DNA of 6,896 bases, taken from NCBI GenBank assembly GCA_002315675.1, contig DCHP01000043.1, positions 1 to 6,896 of the forward strand. The letters run 5' to 3'. This DNA comes from Rikenellaceae bacterium UBA1749. GTDB lineage: Bacteria; Bacteroidota; Bacteroidia; Bacteroidales; Rikenellaceae. A program made the position numbers and the translations under genes. The notes below the pieces were generated by a model that made no database searches, had not been told where the DNA came from, and saw only the letters and a list, made by a program, of their open reading frames with translations. Of this stretch, positions 1 to 6,734 are shown in pieces; position 1 is the stretch's first letter, and each line of letters starts with the position of its first letter.

Positions 1-31
1 TTATGTTTTCAAATTCTATTGCTGTTGACAT
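1..31 (-). CDS. Start of a probable polysaccharide ABC exporter ATP-binding protein (partial, runs off the left edge)
   Basis: An ATG at 31-29 opens a frame that continues off the window edge. Only ten codons are visible and they read MSTAIEFENI. The hydrophobic-acidic-aromatic pattern (AIEFENI) fits the first beta strand of ABC ATPases, just before the aromatic A-loop. It closely resembles my memory of Wzt-type ATPases of polysaccharide exporters in Bacteroidales. The start lies 69 bases downstream of the metallo-hydrolase gene, on the same strand, with only an A/T-rich spacer and no Shine-Dalgarno sequence. The Walker motifs are outside the window, so the call rests on a very short match plus locus context. 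If right, the finished glycan is exported by the ABC-dependent route. The partner permease, often encoded next to the ATPase, is not immediately upstream here. Confidence 0.4.
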   Translation of the reverse strand, partial: MSTAIEFENI

Positions 32-100
32 TATTAATATTACTTATCAACGATTATTATTTTTTTCGATTCCTCTTACTCTGTGTTACATTCGAATATG

Positions 101-784
101 TTATTGGCATGCTAATCCATTCAAATATTTCGTATTGAATGATATTGAAAACTGCCCAATAGTAGCACACTCGCCATGGCTCGGATAGAAAGTGACTTCT
201 TCAGGAATTAGATTCAACAGTGTCTTCACTGATCTCATAAGTATTTCCCAATTTGCATCTCTGTCTCTAACATTTCCAACGCTATTAGAGAAAATTGTGT
301 CACCGGTAAATAACACCTTCTCCTTGGGAAGATAGAAACACAAACCTCCTGGTGAATGTCCCGGGGTTTCTATTACTTGAATTTCCGATCCACCAATATA
401 AAGCACAACACCATCTGCAAGGTCAGTATTGATGGTTGGCATCCGTTCAAACAAAGGTTTTCCTTCATGAATGCTTGCCAATACCCTCAAACAATGAACC
501 CACCATTCCTTATGCTTGTAGTTATGTATTTCGGCCTTGTGACATCTCGATGTTATTTCATAGGTCTTATGTACAAAAGGCAAACCAAAAGAATGATCAT
601 AATGCATATGGGTTTGTAGACATGCTTTCACTGCAATACCATTATCACTTATGTATTGTGCTATTGACATTCTTTCCTTGACTGATATTGCACCGCAATC
701 AACAATAAATCCTTCCTTATCATCAAAACTGACCACATAGCAGTTCTCATGAAAATTATTGCATTTGAAAACCTGAATAATCAT
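101..784 (-). CDS. Metallo-beta-lactamase-fold hydrolase, glyoxalase II-like
   Basis: A 227-residue cytoplasmic protein with no signal peptide and a complete binuclear metal site. Visible ligands are H59-x-H61-x-D63-H64 (in THMHYDH), H143 (in TPGHSPGG), D162 (in FTGDTIF) and H203 (in PSHGE). The length and the GDT-x-F-x-x-S-V-G stretch fit glyoxalase II/YcbL-like proteins, which usually hydrolyse thioesters or other esters; the real substrate cannot be read from the sequence. A histidine- and tryptophan-rich insert at about residues 82-115 separates the first two metal motifs and may shape substrate choice. The start codon overlaps the stop of the upstream GNAT gene (ATGA), so the two are probably translationally coupled. 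In this operon it could cleave an acyl-thioester intermediate or remove a wrongly added acyl group; that is inference. The fold call is firm, the role is not. Confidence 0.88.
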   Translation of the reverse strand: MIIQVFKCNNFHENCYVVSFDDKEGFIVDCGAISVKERMSIAQYISDNGIAVKACLQTHMHYDHSFGLPFVHKTYEITSRCHKAEIHNYKHKEWWVHCLRVLASIHEGKPLFERMPTINTDLADGVVLYIGGSEIQVIETPGHSPGGLCFYLPKEKVLFTGDTIFSNSVGNVRDRDANWEILMRSVKTLLNLIPEEVTFYPSHGECATIGQFSISFNTKYLNGLACQ

Positions 785-1329
785 AACTGAACAATCACGG
801 ATTCCGGTTCATCTTGAGGTGCGCCCACATGGATAGTAGTTGAAATGGTAGCCCATCTATTTCCTTTTACTTCCATAGAATACGAATCACTTTTCTCCGA
901 CACTACTAAAAATCCCAAACTTTGATATAATAAAAAAGCTACAATATTACGCTTATTAACTTCAAGGTAAACTGTATTAAGTCTTAATGTTTCAAAGGCA
1001 TATTTCAAAATAAGAACCGAAGCCTGCTTTGCTACTCCTTTTCCCCAATAATTTTTATCTCCAATAAAGATATGATATTCTGCAGCACCATTCTCAATGC
1101 CGGTCAAGTAGATGTTTCCTACATAAATGCCATCAACCTCTATTGCACAACGAAAATCTCTGCCTACCTGATTTTTAACAATAACATTTCTTATCCATTC
1201 AAGTTCGTTTTCAATGCTGATTATGGTTTTGTATGTATTGCCAGTATATTTAAATACTTCCGGGTCATTGCGCCACTTGACGGAAATATGGGCATCATGC
1301 TCTTGTAGTGGTCTAATAGTTACTTGCAT
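781..1329 (-). CDS. GNAT-family N-acyltransferase (RimJ/RimL-like)
   Basis: A 182-residue protein with the order of a GCN5-related acyltransferase. The N-terminus (TIRPLQEHDA then KWRNDPEV, residues 4-25) is typical of the RimJ/RimL and PseH-like branch. Motif A, which binds acyl-CoA pyrophosphate, is at about residues 87-101 (FIGDKNYWGKGVAK, with G96-x-G98-x-A100). Motif B is the N125...N128-x-x-A131...LY...GF140 region. A tail of about 20 residues after the last predicted strand, with acidic and proline residues (GAPQDEPES), is unusual. Such enzymes transfer acetyl or longer acyl groups from CoA to a primary amine. Near a sugar aminotransferase the obvious acceptor is a nucleotide-linked amino sugar, though an amino acid side group is also possible. 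The start overlaps the end of the preceding gene by 10 bases, and the stop overlaps the next start. Confidence 0.88.
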   Translation of the reverse strand: MQVTIRPLQEHDAHISVKWRNDPEVFKYTGNTYKTIISIENELEWIRNVIVKNQVGRDFRCAIEVDGIYVGNIYLTGIENGAAEYHIFIGDKNYWGKGVAKQASVLILKYAFETLRLNTVYLEVNKRNIVAFLLYQSLGFLVVSEKSDSYSMEVKGNRWATISTTIHVGAPQDEPESVIVQL

Positions 1330-2282
1330 ATCAAATCAATTATCCTCTCCATTTCCATATCGCCATACCTCTGATCTATTGGCAGTGCAACGACATTATC
1401 CGCCAGCTCAGCCTCATGCTTATTATCTTTGCATGCCATAATTTCAGGCCAGTACCTAGCGACATAGACATTCTCAGAAATTAACTTCTGCCTAAGTTTT
1501 GTACCCCTATCAGTAACGTACGGATAAATCATAGGACACTCAAAATCAGGATAAATTTTAAGCAAATTTGTGTCAAAAAGAGCATCATTTAGTTTCTTCC
1601 AGTTCCTGATTCTCTTAGCCTTAACTTTCTCATAATCAATATTCAGTAGAGCATCATAAGTAAAACTGGACATTTGACGGACTGGTTGATTGTCCAATGC
1701 CATTTCATTTGTTTGGTAGTTCTTGAAACCAGCTTCTGCGCCATGTTCCTTACGAATAAAAAGATGGTCGCAATGGTTTTCGGTAGGCTCAAAAGGATAC
1801 GAAGATACATCCTCTCCAAACTCATTTCCCAAATATGCCACACCGCCATCTGCCACTCCAACAAATTTTCTGGCGCTGTAGAAAACCTTGAGCCCATTAA
1901 AAACTGGACAGAAAAACGCCTGTGCACAATCGGCAATCATATGGTCTCCGTACAAAAAATATATTGAACGGATGTACTGATCTTTAATACCGAAATAGTT
2001 GTTGACTATGATGTATTCGTATGCATTAAGGCAAATATTGTCAGCTATCTCAAACTGTGAATCAATATGATAGAAGCGATATGAAATACCTAAACGTCTA
2101 ATAGGTTCCATTACCACGGCACAAGTGTAGTATGGAAGATATACGCAATCAATCCGCTCAATGGAGCGAAGTATGTACTCCAGAGCATTCCGACCATTAT
2201 TCAGCATAACACCTTTCTTATGAGGAAAGTTGTCAGCCTGCTCTCGGTCTGCCAATTCAAAATAGCCTCCTATTGCTTTCAT
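1320..2282 (-). CDS. Short, divergent DegT/DnrJ/EryC1-fold PLP-dependent protein
   Basis: A 320-residue protein, shorter than usual DegT-family sugar aminotransferases (about 360-390). Fold type I landmarks remain: an N-G-R-N-A-L segment (29-34) where classical members have N/S-G-T-x-A-L; D118 with Q121 in ADCAQAF, where Asp pairs with the pyridine nitrogen; and K139 in FYSARKFVGVADGG, matching the Schiff-base lysine segment. The LPIDQRYG motif near the C-terminus also fits the family. It therefore probably binds PLP, but the Thr-to-Arg change at 31 and the short length set it apart from proven sugar aminotransferases. I recall similar proteins in Bacteroidales and other polysaccharide loci, generally without assigned function. 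The start shares one base with the ATP-grasp stop (TAATG), so coupling is likely. It may aminate the group that the ligase or GNAT then uses; this is inference. Confidence 0.72.
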   Translation of the reverse strand: MKAIGGYFELADREQADNFPHKKGVMLNNGRNALEYILRSIERIDCVYLPYYTCAVVMEPIRRLGISYRFYHIDSQFEIADNICLNAYEYIIVNNYFGIKDQYIRSIYFLYGDHMIADCAQAFFCPVFNGLKVFYSARKFVGVADGGVAYLGNEFGEDVSSYPFEPTENHCDHLFIRKEHGAEAGFKNYQTNEMALDNQPVRQMSSFTYDALLNIDYEKVKAKRIRNWKKLNDALFDTNLLKIYPDFECPMIYPYVTDRGTKLRQKLISENVYVARYWPEIMACKDNKHEAELADNVVALPIDQRYGDMEMERIIDLICK

Positions 2283-3487
2283 TAGTTTACGACAACTTTC
2301 AACAACTCGTTCTGGTTAGTTATTGAATGCTCGAGATCATATGAATTCTCAAACCTTAGCACCATTGTTCCAATAGCATTATTGGCCCCATCGAAAACTT
2401 CAACTCCATCACCTTGTTTGACCCATAAATCATTCTCTACCACCTGAGCATGAAGATTTGGAGATACGTCCAAACGCACAAACATTCCAGACTTGTCTGC
2501 ATGAAGTATTATTTCTGCCCAATTGCCAATATACGGTTTCTGCTCAACCACTCCTGGGGTGTCTCCCACCATAGCGCGGGTGATAGCGGTGATCAAATCT
2601 ACTCCTGTGGCATAACGAAGCATCTCACAAAGACGATTGCCCCCACCTCGAGGGGTAAGTTCCATAATATATGGCTTGCCATCAGTAGCAACCCGGACTT
2701 CAATATTGTAAACGCAGGTTTTCATGCCCAAGAGTGAAATCAAACGTTGAATTTCTGTCGTTAAATATGTTTCTTCTTCTTTTGTAAATGTCGATGGCCA
2801 GCTAAATGCTGCAGGTGTATATGGATTAGCGGCATGCAAATCAAACCTTTGGGCATTGAAGCTGACGAATTTTAATATCCCATTTTCAGAGTAACTGTCA
2901 GAATCTGAAGAACAACCCCTTTTCTCAAGGAACTCCTCAACTATGACATTGCCCTTTATTGAATGTTCAAATGCATAACGAAGCGCGGATTCAAGATCTT
3001 GTACCACATCAACACGGGAAACGCCTTTGGAACCGGCTGAGTCAGTTGGTTTGACAATAACAGGAAATCGATACCAGCTAAGATCACTTAGCGCGTGCTC
3101 CATAGAGTGAAAACCTTTTGCACGAGGAACATTGAAACCATGTTCTTCAAGGAAAGCACGAAACTTATCCTTGTTCTGAAGTATTTGAACTGATTCGTAT
3201 GGTCCGAAAGATGGAAGTCCCATCTGGTTTTGAACATATGATGCTGTCTCCACCCCAGGATCACACGCAAAAGACATGATTCCATCAATCTTCAACTCGC
3301 GGGCTTTAGCCAGAACTGCCTCTTTTTCAATAATGCTTACATTGCAGTACTCATCTGAGTATTTATGTGCAACATTATCTGGCAGATAATCTGCAGTAAT
3401 CACATAATATCCCTGCTCATGAGCAGCTTTTATCACTGGTAGCAAATAACGGAGTCCACCAAGGAGCATGAGTTTTTTCTGTGCCAT
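2282..3487 (-). CDS. ATP-grasp ligase (carboxylate-amine ligase type)
   Basis: A 401-residue cytoplasmic protein with ATP-grasp layout. An N-terminal Rossmann-like preATP domain starts with KLMLLGGLRYLLPVIKAA (residues 5-22). K106 lies in LQNKDKFR. The ATP-binding lysine K146 and the glycine/serine-rich loop S150-A-G-S-K-G155 follow, then an E184-E185 hinge. Metal-binding acids are E263 (in NIEVR) and E276 (in MELTPRGGGN, residues 275-284). The closest general family is the carbamoyl-phosphate synthase/PurK-like ATP-grasp group, which makes an acyl-phosphate from a carboxylate and joins it to an amine. The residues from about 325 form a C-terminal domain with a VKQGDGVEVFDG stretch. It starts 4 bases after the aminotransferase stop, and its stop overlaps the next start. 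Joining an amino acid or other acid to an amino sugar is the likely role here, but the substrates are not visible. Confidence 0.87.
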   Translation of the reverse strand: MAQKKLMLLGGLRYLLPVIKAAHEQGYYVITADYLPDNVAHKYSDEYCNVSIIEKEAVLAKARELKIDGIMSFACDPGVETASYVQNQMGLPSFGPYESVQILQNKDKFRAFLEEHGFNVPRAKGFHSMEHALSDLSWYRFPVIVKPTDSAGSKGVSRVDVVQDLESALRYAFEHSIKGNVIVEEFLEKRGCSSDSDSYSENGILKFVSFNAQRFDLHAANPYTPAAFSWPSTFTKEEETYLTTEIQRLISLLGMKTCVYNIEVRVATDGKPYIMELTPRGGGNRLCEMLRYATGVDLITAITRAMVGDTPGVVEQKPYIGNWAEIILHADKSGMFVRLDVSPNLHAQVVENDLWVKQGDGVEVFDGANNAIGTMVLRFENSYDLEHSITNQNELLKVVVN

Positions 3488-3491
3488 TGTC

Positions 3492-4595
3492 TTATCTTGT
3501 TATTAACTCCACAACTTTATCCATATTCAACGCACTCAACTCATGATGCATAGGCAGACAAATCACACTGTCGGCCATCTTGCGTGCATTAGGCAGTCTA
3601 TCTGTTCCCTTGCAGCCACGATAAGTGGAGAAATCGCATATCAGCGGGTAGAAATAGCGGCGACCAAACACTCCAGCATCCTTCATTTTGAAGTATAGAT
3701 CATCGCGTGTCATACCATACTCCAAGGCATCGATGAAGATTGGGAAATAGCTGTAGTTGTGGCGGACGCCAGGCATATCTTCAAAGAAACTTATGCCTTT
3801 GACTGATTTAAGGGCCTGACGATACTTGATGGCCACCTGGTGGCGGGACTCGATAGCGGCATCAACCTGTCTTAAATTCAGCAGGCCGTATGCGGCACGC
3901 ATTTCGTCCATTTTGGAGTTGATACCAGGGGCTACTACAGTGACTTCGTCGTGGAAGCCAAAGTTTTTCAGGTCATCTATGCGTTTCTTGGTAGCTTCGT
4001 CGTGCATGATCATGGCTCCACCCTCGATTGTGTTGAAGACCTTGGTGGCATGGAACGACAGAGTTGACAGGTCACCAGCATTGAGAATGGACTGACCGTC
4101 AACCTCAACACCAAAGGCATGAGCGGCATCGTAAATCACCTTTAGTCCGTACTTGTCAGCTATCTCCTGGATTCGTTTGGTATCACATGGTTTGCCATAA
4201 ACGTGTACTGGCATTATTGCTGTAGTCTTGGGACCGATTGCAGATTCAATTTTTTCTGGATCAATGTTGCCGGTCCTTGGGTCTATGTCAACGAATACTG
4301 GCTGGCAGCCGTTCCACCAAATGGAGTGTGTAGTGGCCACAAAACTATATGGTGTGGTTATTACCTCTCCTGTTATTTTCAGTGCCTGCAGAGCGGTTAG
4401 CAGCGGCAACGTCCCATTGGTGAACAACGAGATGAAGGGCACTTTCAGGTAATGGGCCAGTTCCAACTCCAACCTCTTATGAAACTCCCCGTTATTAGTT
4501 ATCCACTTACTCGCCCAGATTTCTTTGAGCAGTTCATTGAACTCTTCAAGATCAGGAAGTAAAGGCGAAGTAACCGTTATTGTATTATTTGTCAT
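3492..4595 (-). CDS. DegT/DnrJ/EryC1 sugar aminotransferase, VioA-like
   Basis: A full-length 367-residue PLP-dependent sugar aminotransferase. Visible landmarks are the TNGTLPLLTALQAL phosphate-loop segment (59-72), TPYSFVATTHS (81-91), D156-A-A-H159-A-F-G (pyridine-nitrogen aspartate) and K185 in SFHATKVFNTIEGG (Schiff-base lysine). The N-terminus (TSPLLPDLEEF, then WITNNGEFH) and the body resemble the VioA-type branch, which turns dTDP-4-keto-6-deoxy-D-glucose plus glutamate into dTDP-4-amino-4,6-dideoxy-D-glucose. Related branches (FdtB, QdtB, WecE) use other keto-sugars, so the exact product is uncertain. It opens the five-gene cassette, 97 bases after the glycosyltransferase stop, behind a hairpin leader. 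Its GC content is higher than that of the upstream gene: two sampled 60-base lines gave 48-50%, against 28-37% in two from the glycosyltransferase. That suggests mosaic assembly. Confidence 0.9.
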   Translation of the reverse strand: MTNNTITVTSPLLPDLEEFNELLKEIWASKWITNNGEFHKRLELELAHYLKVPFISLFTNGTLPLLTALQALKITGEVITTPYSFVATTHSIWWNGCQPVFVDIDPRTGNIDPEKIESAIGPKTTAIMPVHVYGKPCDTKRIQEIADKYGLKVIYDAAHAFGVEVDGQSILNAGDLSTLSFHATKVFNTIEGGAMIMHDEATKKRIDDLKNFGFHDEVTVVAPGINSKMDEMRAAYGLLNLRQVDAAIESRHQVAIKYRQALKSVKGISFFEDMPGVRHNYSYFPIFIDALEYGMTRDDLYFKMKDAGVFGRRYFYPLICDFSTYRGCKGTDRLPNARKMADSVICLPMHHELSALNMDKVVELITR

Positions 4596-4618
4596 ATTGT
4601 GTCTGCCATAAAAATCAT
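4592..4618 (-). promoter_or_regulatory. Tiny upstream reading frame ending on the aminotransferase start codon
   Basis: An ATG at 4618-4616 opens an eight-codon frame (MIFMADTI, with a second ATG at 4609-4607). Its TGA overlaps the aminotransferase start codon as ATGA. This arrangement could let terminating ribosomes restart on the next gene, which would matter because no Shine-Dalgarno sequence is visible. It lies just after the hairpin at 4628-4668. So short a frame can easily arise by chance, and no codon bias can be judged. Confidence 0.2.
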
Positions 4619-4627
4619 CGAGACTTA

Positions 4628-4668
4628 TCCGTCAAAAGACATTTGTTAATTGTCAGACTTTGGACGGA
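4628..4668 (-). repeat. Imperfect inverted repeat (hairpin) in the leader of the aminotransferase gene
   Basis: On the minus strand the arm TCCGTCCAAAG (4668-4658) pairs with CTTTTGACGGA (4638-4628) at 10 of 11 positions. Inside it, ACAATT and AAATGT form a second short stem around a three-base loop, with a four-base one-sided bulge between the stems. The structure sits between the glycosyltransferase stop and the VioA-like start, the longest gap between intact genes in the window. No uninterrupted U-tract follows directly; the closest is a five-T run about 12 bases on. It is therefore not a classical terminator, but could be an attenuator, an RNA-stability element or a repeat left by recombination. 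Confidence 0.5.
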
Positions 4669-4692
4669 CTCAATGAAAAAACAGGTTAAGAT

Positions 4693-5667
4693 TTATCTTC
4701 TGACTAAAAGAGCCAGCAATTTCTTAAGAGTTTTAATAAAATACTGCCACTCTGACATCCAGTATTTTCCATGATAGTAGATTCTCTGATTTTCTTCTTT
4801 TCTATCATATCCATTTCCAATGAAATCAAAATGATTCGATGTTGCTATTGGATTATTATCGGGATTACACCATTCTTGTCCTGTCCCCACCGTATCAGGC
4901 ATATCTACACCAGAGCCATCCAACCCGATATTATGTACAAGTGTAACTGTCGGATTTATTTGTTCAACTCCACTTATCTGCATGTAACTCCAAACATCAT
5001 TGTCTATATAATGACGCCCATAATTTGACCTGCTGCACTTGGAAACAATTCCTGGTAGTACTCCAAATCCGAAGGTTTTCGTCAAATGATAAATTTTAAC
5101 TAATGACAGTTTTTTCCGAAACCACTTATAATTTATATCCGGTAATTTCTTATTTGTCCAATGACCAATACCCCATGGAGAATAATCAACACATTGTCTC
5201 ATATATGAACTGTTGTCAAAGACAAATGGATGATAGAATCTATATCCACTGATGCTATATACCATCTTATCATCTTTGAACAATTCCAATCCTTTATCCA
5301 TATATTCAAGGAAAGCTGGCGCAAATATATTGTCATCCTCTGAAAAAATATACCTATCATATTGAGTTTGGATTGTCTGAATCAAACACTTGGCGTTTCC
5401 CCTGTGCCCGGGCAACCATATTCCATAGTTTTCTTCTCGTTCAATTACATGTAGTTTCTTGAACCCCATATCACCACATGAATGCAAGAACTCTCGATTC
5501 TTTTCCCAACCAGAAGCATATTTATCCCATTGGTCCAATGGTGGATAATCCAAAGCCACATAGACTTCTGTCTTTTCTGCCCAAGTACATTTTGAGAGTG
5601 ACTCAAGGCATTTTCGCAAATGCTCATAGCGATTCAATGTTGGAATACAAACAGGAGCGTATATCAT
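4693..5667 (-). CDS. GT-A fold glycosyltransferase (family 2-like)
   Basis: A 324-residue cytoplasmic glycosyltransferase that should add a sugar from a nucleotide donor to a lipid-linked glycan. The N-terminus (YAPVCIPTLNR, residues 3-13, then LRKCLESL) is the usual first strand and helix of GT-A enzymes. The metal-binding acidic motif is E110-D111-D112-N in IFSEDDN, followed by a hydrophobic/aromatic stretch (FLEYM). A late conserved-looking segment, NPTVTLVHNIGLDGSG, fits this group. The last 15 or so residues are basic and leucine-rich and may touch the membrane. I chose the ATG at 5667, which sits 5 bases after the FRG stop. A TTG three codons upstream (5676) would overlap that stop and is less likely. 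Donor and linkage cannot be read. The gene is markedly AT-rich, as transferred polysaccharide genes often are. Confidence 0.87.
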   Translation of the reverse strand: MIYAPVCIPTLNRYEHLRKCLESLSKCTWAEKTEVYVALDYPPLDQWDKYASGWEKNREFLHSCGDMGFKKLHVIEREENYGIWLPGHRGNAKCLIQTIQTQYDRYIFSEDDNIFAPAFLEYMDKGLELFKDDKMVYSISGYRFYHPFVFDNSSYMRQCVDYSPWGIGHWTNKKLPDINYKWFRKKLSLVKIYHLTKTFGFGVLPGIVSKCSRSNYGRHYIDNDVWSYMQISGVEQINPTVTLVHNIGLDGSGVDMPDTVGTGQEWCNPDNNPIATSNHFDFIGNGYDRKEENQRIYYHGKYWMSEWQYFIKTLKKLLALLVRR

Positions 5668-5672
5668 TAGAT

Positions 5673-6716
5673 TCAATTTTCAAACATCTTCAATCTATTA
5701 TCTTCTGCCATACATCTGACAACGCCATCATAACCTGGAAATAGTGTTGACGCATCTTTTCCATTCCGTTTTGAATATTGATATATCTCGCCAGCAGCTT
5801 TGTATGGCAATGTGATGCGTATTAGGCAATTAGTGGATTTTGCATCTATCTGATTGAGTGCCTTCACCAGTTTATTGTCAAAAGTTTCCTGATCTACGAC
5901 TAATAACTTTGAGCTTTTTTTAATTTCGCTTAGCAAAGGTTTGGGAATATTCCAATAGGTAAACAGACCATTTTGGGCGCACATATTCGGGTTATCGTTG
6001 TACTTTGGATGAATAACTCGCAAATTAATTTTGCTCAGATTTTTCAAATAAACGCTCGTGTCAAACACCCATAATTCCATTCTATCTGATTCTGCAACAG
6101 GCAATTGTTTTGTACGAAAATATGCTCTTGCTCTTTCGGCCATAGTTGTTAATTCATCCCTAAACTCTGCCCTTGTCAAACGCTCCGGCTCGACTTGTCT
6201 TTTGATTGCACCTGATGAAGCAAAATATAATGCAGTATTCAAATTTGACGTCCAGTCCAGAAGCCTCGTAGGAACTCCATGATGCTGAGCAAGCGCAGCT
6301 ATCCCTTCAAGTTCATACGGCAGCCAATCTTCGTTTTCAACCATTGTCCACAAATCAATGGGAAGCATCATGGATTCGCGTAACCTTTTGACTTCTGGAA
6401 TAGCCAGTCCTCTATTGTCGCAAAGATCAAAAAAAACCTTCAACTTCATTGATTCCCACAATACCTGAAAATGCTCTGTTTGACTGGCAACTAACATCTT
6501 TTCATCAACCTCATCCGGACGCGTTCCATCTAACAGGAGTTTTTCCCGAAGAGCAGTAGGTATCAGTTTATACCTATCGGATTCATGACCACGAAAAATA
6601 TAATTTCCTTTCTGCAGATAATACAACTCGCCACCATATGATATTGCCTTTAGAAAGGATTCTGCGTTGTCAAAAGCGATATCTTGGATGTATTGTCTAT
6701 CTTCGGAGACTATCAT
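5673..6716 (-). CDS. FRG-domain protein
   Basis: A 347-residue soluble protein. The eponymous motif F41-R42-G43 is in YIFRGHESDRYKLIPTALRE (39-58). The second hallmark, ALAQHHGVPTRLLDWTSN (141-158), is followed by LNTALYFAS. Together these identify the FRG domain with good confidence. About 70 residues of mostly helical sequence lie between the two motifs. The C-terminal half has no motif I recognise apart from strand-rich stretches. The biochemical activity of FRG proteins is not something I can state; they are found scattered in mobile and accessory regions. Here the gene is transcribed with the polysaccharide genes and ends 5 bases before the glycosyltransferase ATG. It starts 18 bases after the stop of the broken frame upstream, with no Shine-Dalgarno sequence. 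It may be cargo, such as a defence or stress gene, rather than a biosynthetic enzyme. Confidence 0.85.
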   Translation of the reverse strand: MIVSEDRQYIQDIAFDNAESFLKAISYGGELYYLQKGNYIFRGHESDRYKLIPTALREKLLLDGTRPDEVDEKMLVASQTEHFQVLWESMKLKVFFDLCDNRGLAIPEVKRLRESMMLPIDLWTMVENEDWLPYELEGIAALAQHHGVPTRLLDWTSNLNTALYFASSGAIKRQVEPERLTRAEFRDELTTMAERARAYFRTKQLPVAESDRMELWVFDTSVYLKNLSKINLRVIHPKYNDNPNMCAQNGLFTYWNIPKPLLSEIKKSSKLLVVDQETFDNKLVKALNQIDAKSTNCLIRITLPYKAAGEIYQYSKRNGKDASTLFPGYDGVVRCMAEDNRLKMFEN

Positions 6717-6734
6717 TATTACTTTTGATTTTAT

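Noticed and set aside
90..97. Palindrome ATTCGAAT after the metallo-hydrolase stop region
   Set aside because: Eight bases of A/T-rich palindrome without flanking symmetry or a U-tract is expected by chance and supports no terminator or operator.
3..188. Plus-strand reading frame of 61 codons across the left edge
   Set aside because: It overlaps the metallo-hydrolase gene and the probable ABC ATPase start on the other strand, and its translation has no recognisable motif. It looks like an A/T-rich shadow frame.
356..681. Two overlapping plus-strand frames inside the metallo-hydrolase gene
   Set aside because: They lie antisense to a gene with a complete metal-binding site. Their translations are cysteine/phenylalanine-rich and show no domain.
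1643..1936. Same-strand 97-codon frame within the second DegT-fold gene
   Set aside because: It is out of frame with a gene that carries clear PLP-fold landmarks, and its translation is low in plausibility and rich in Trp and Met.
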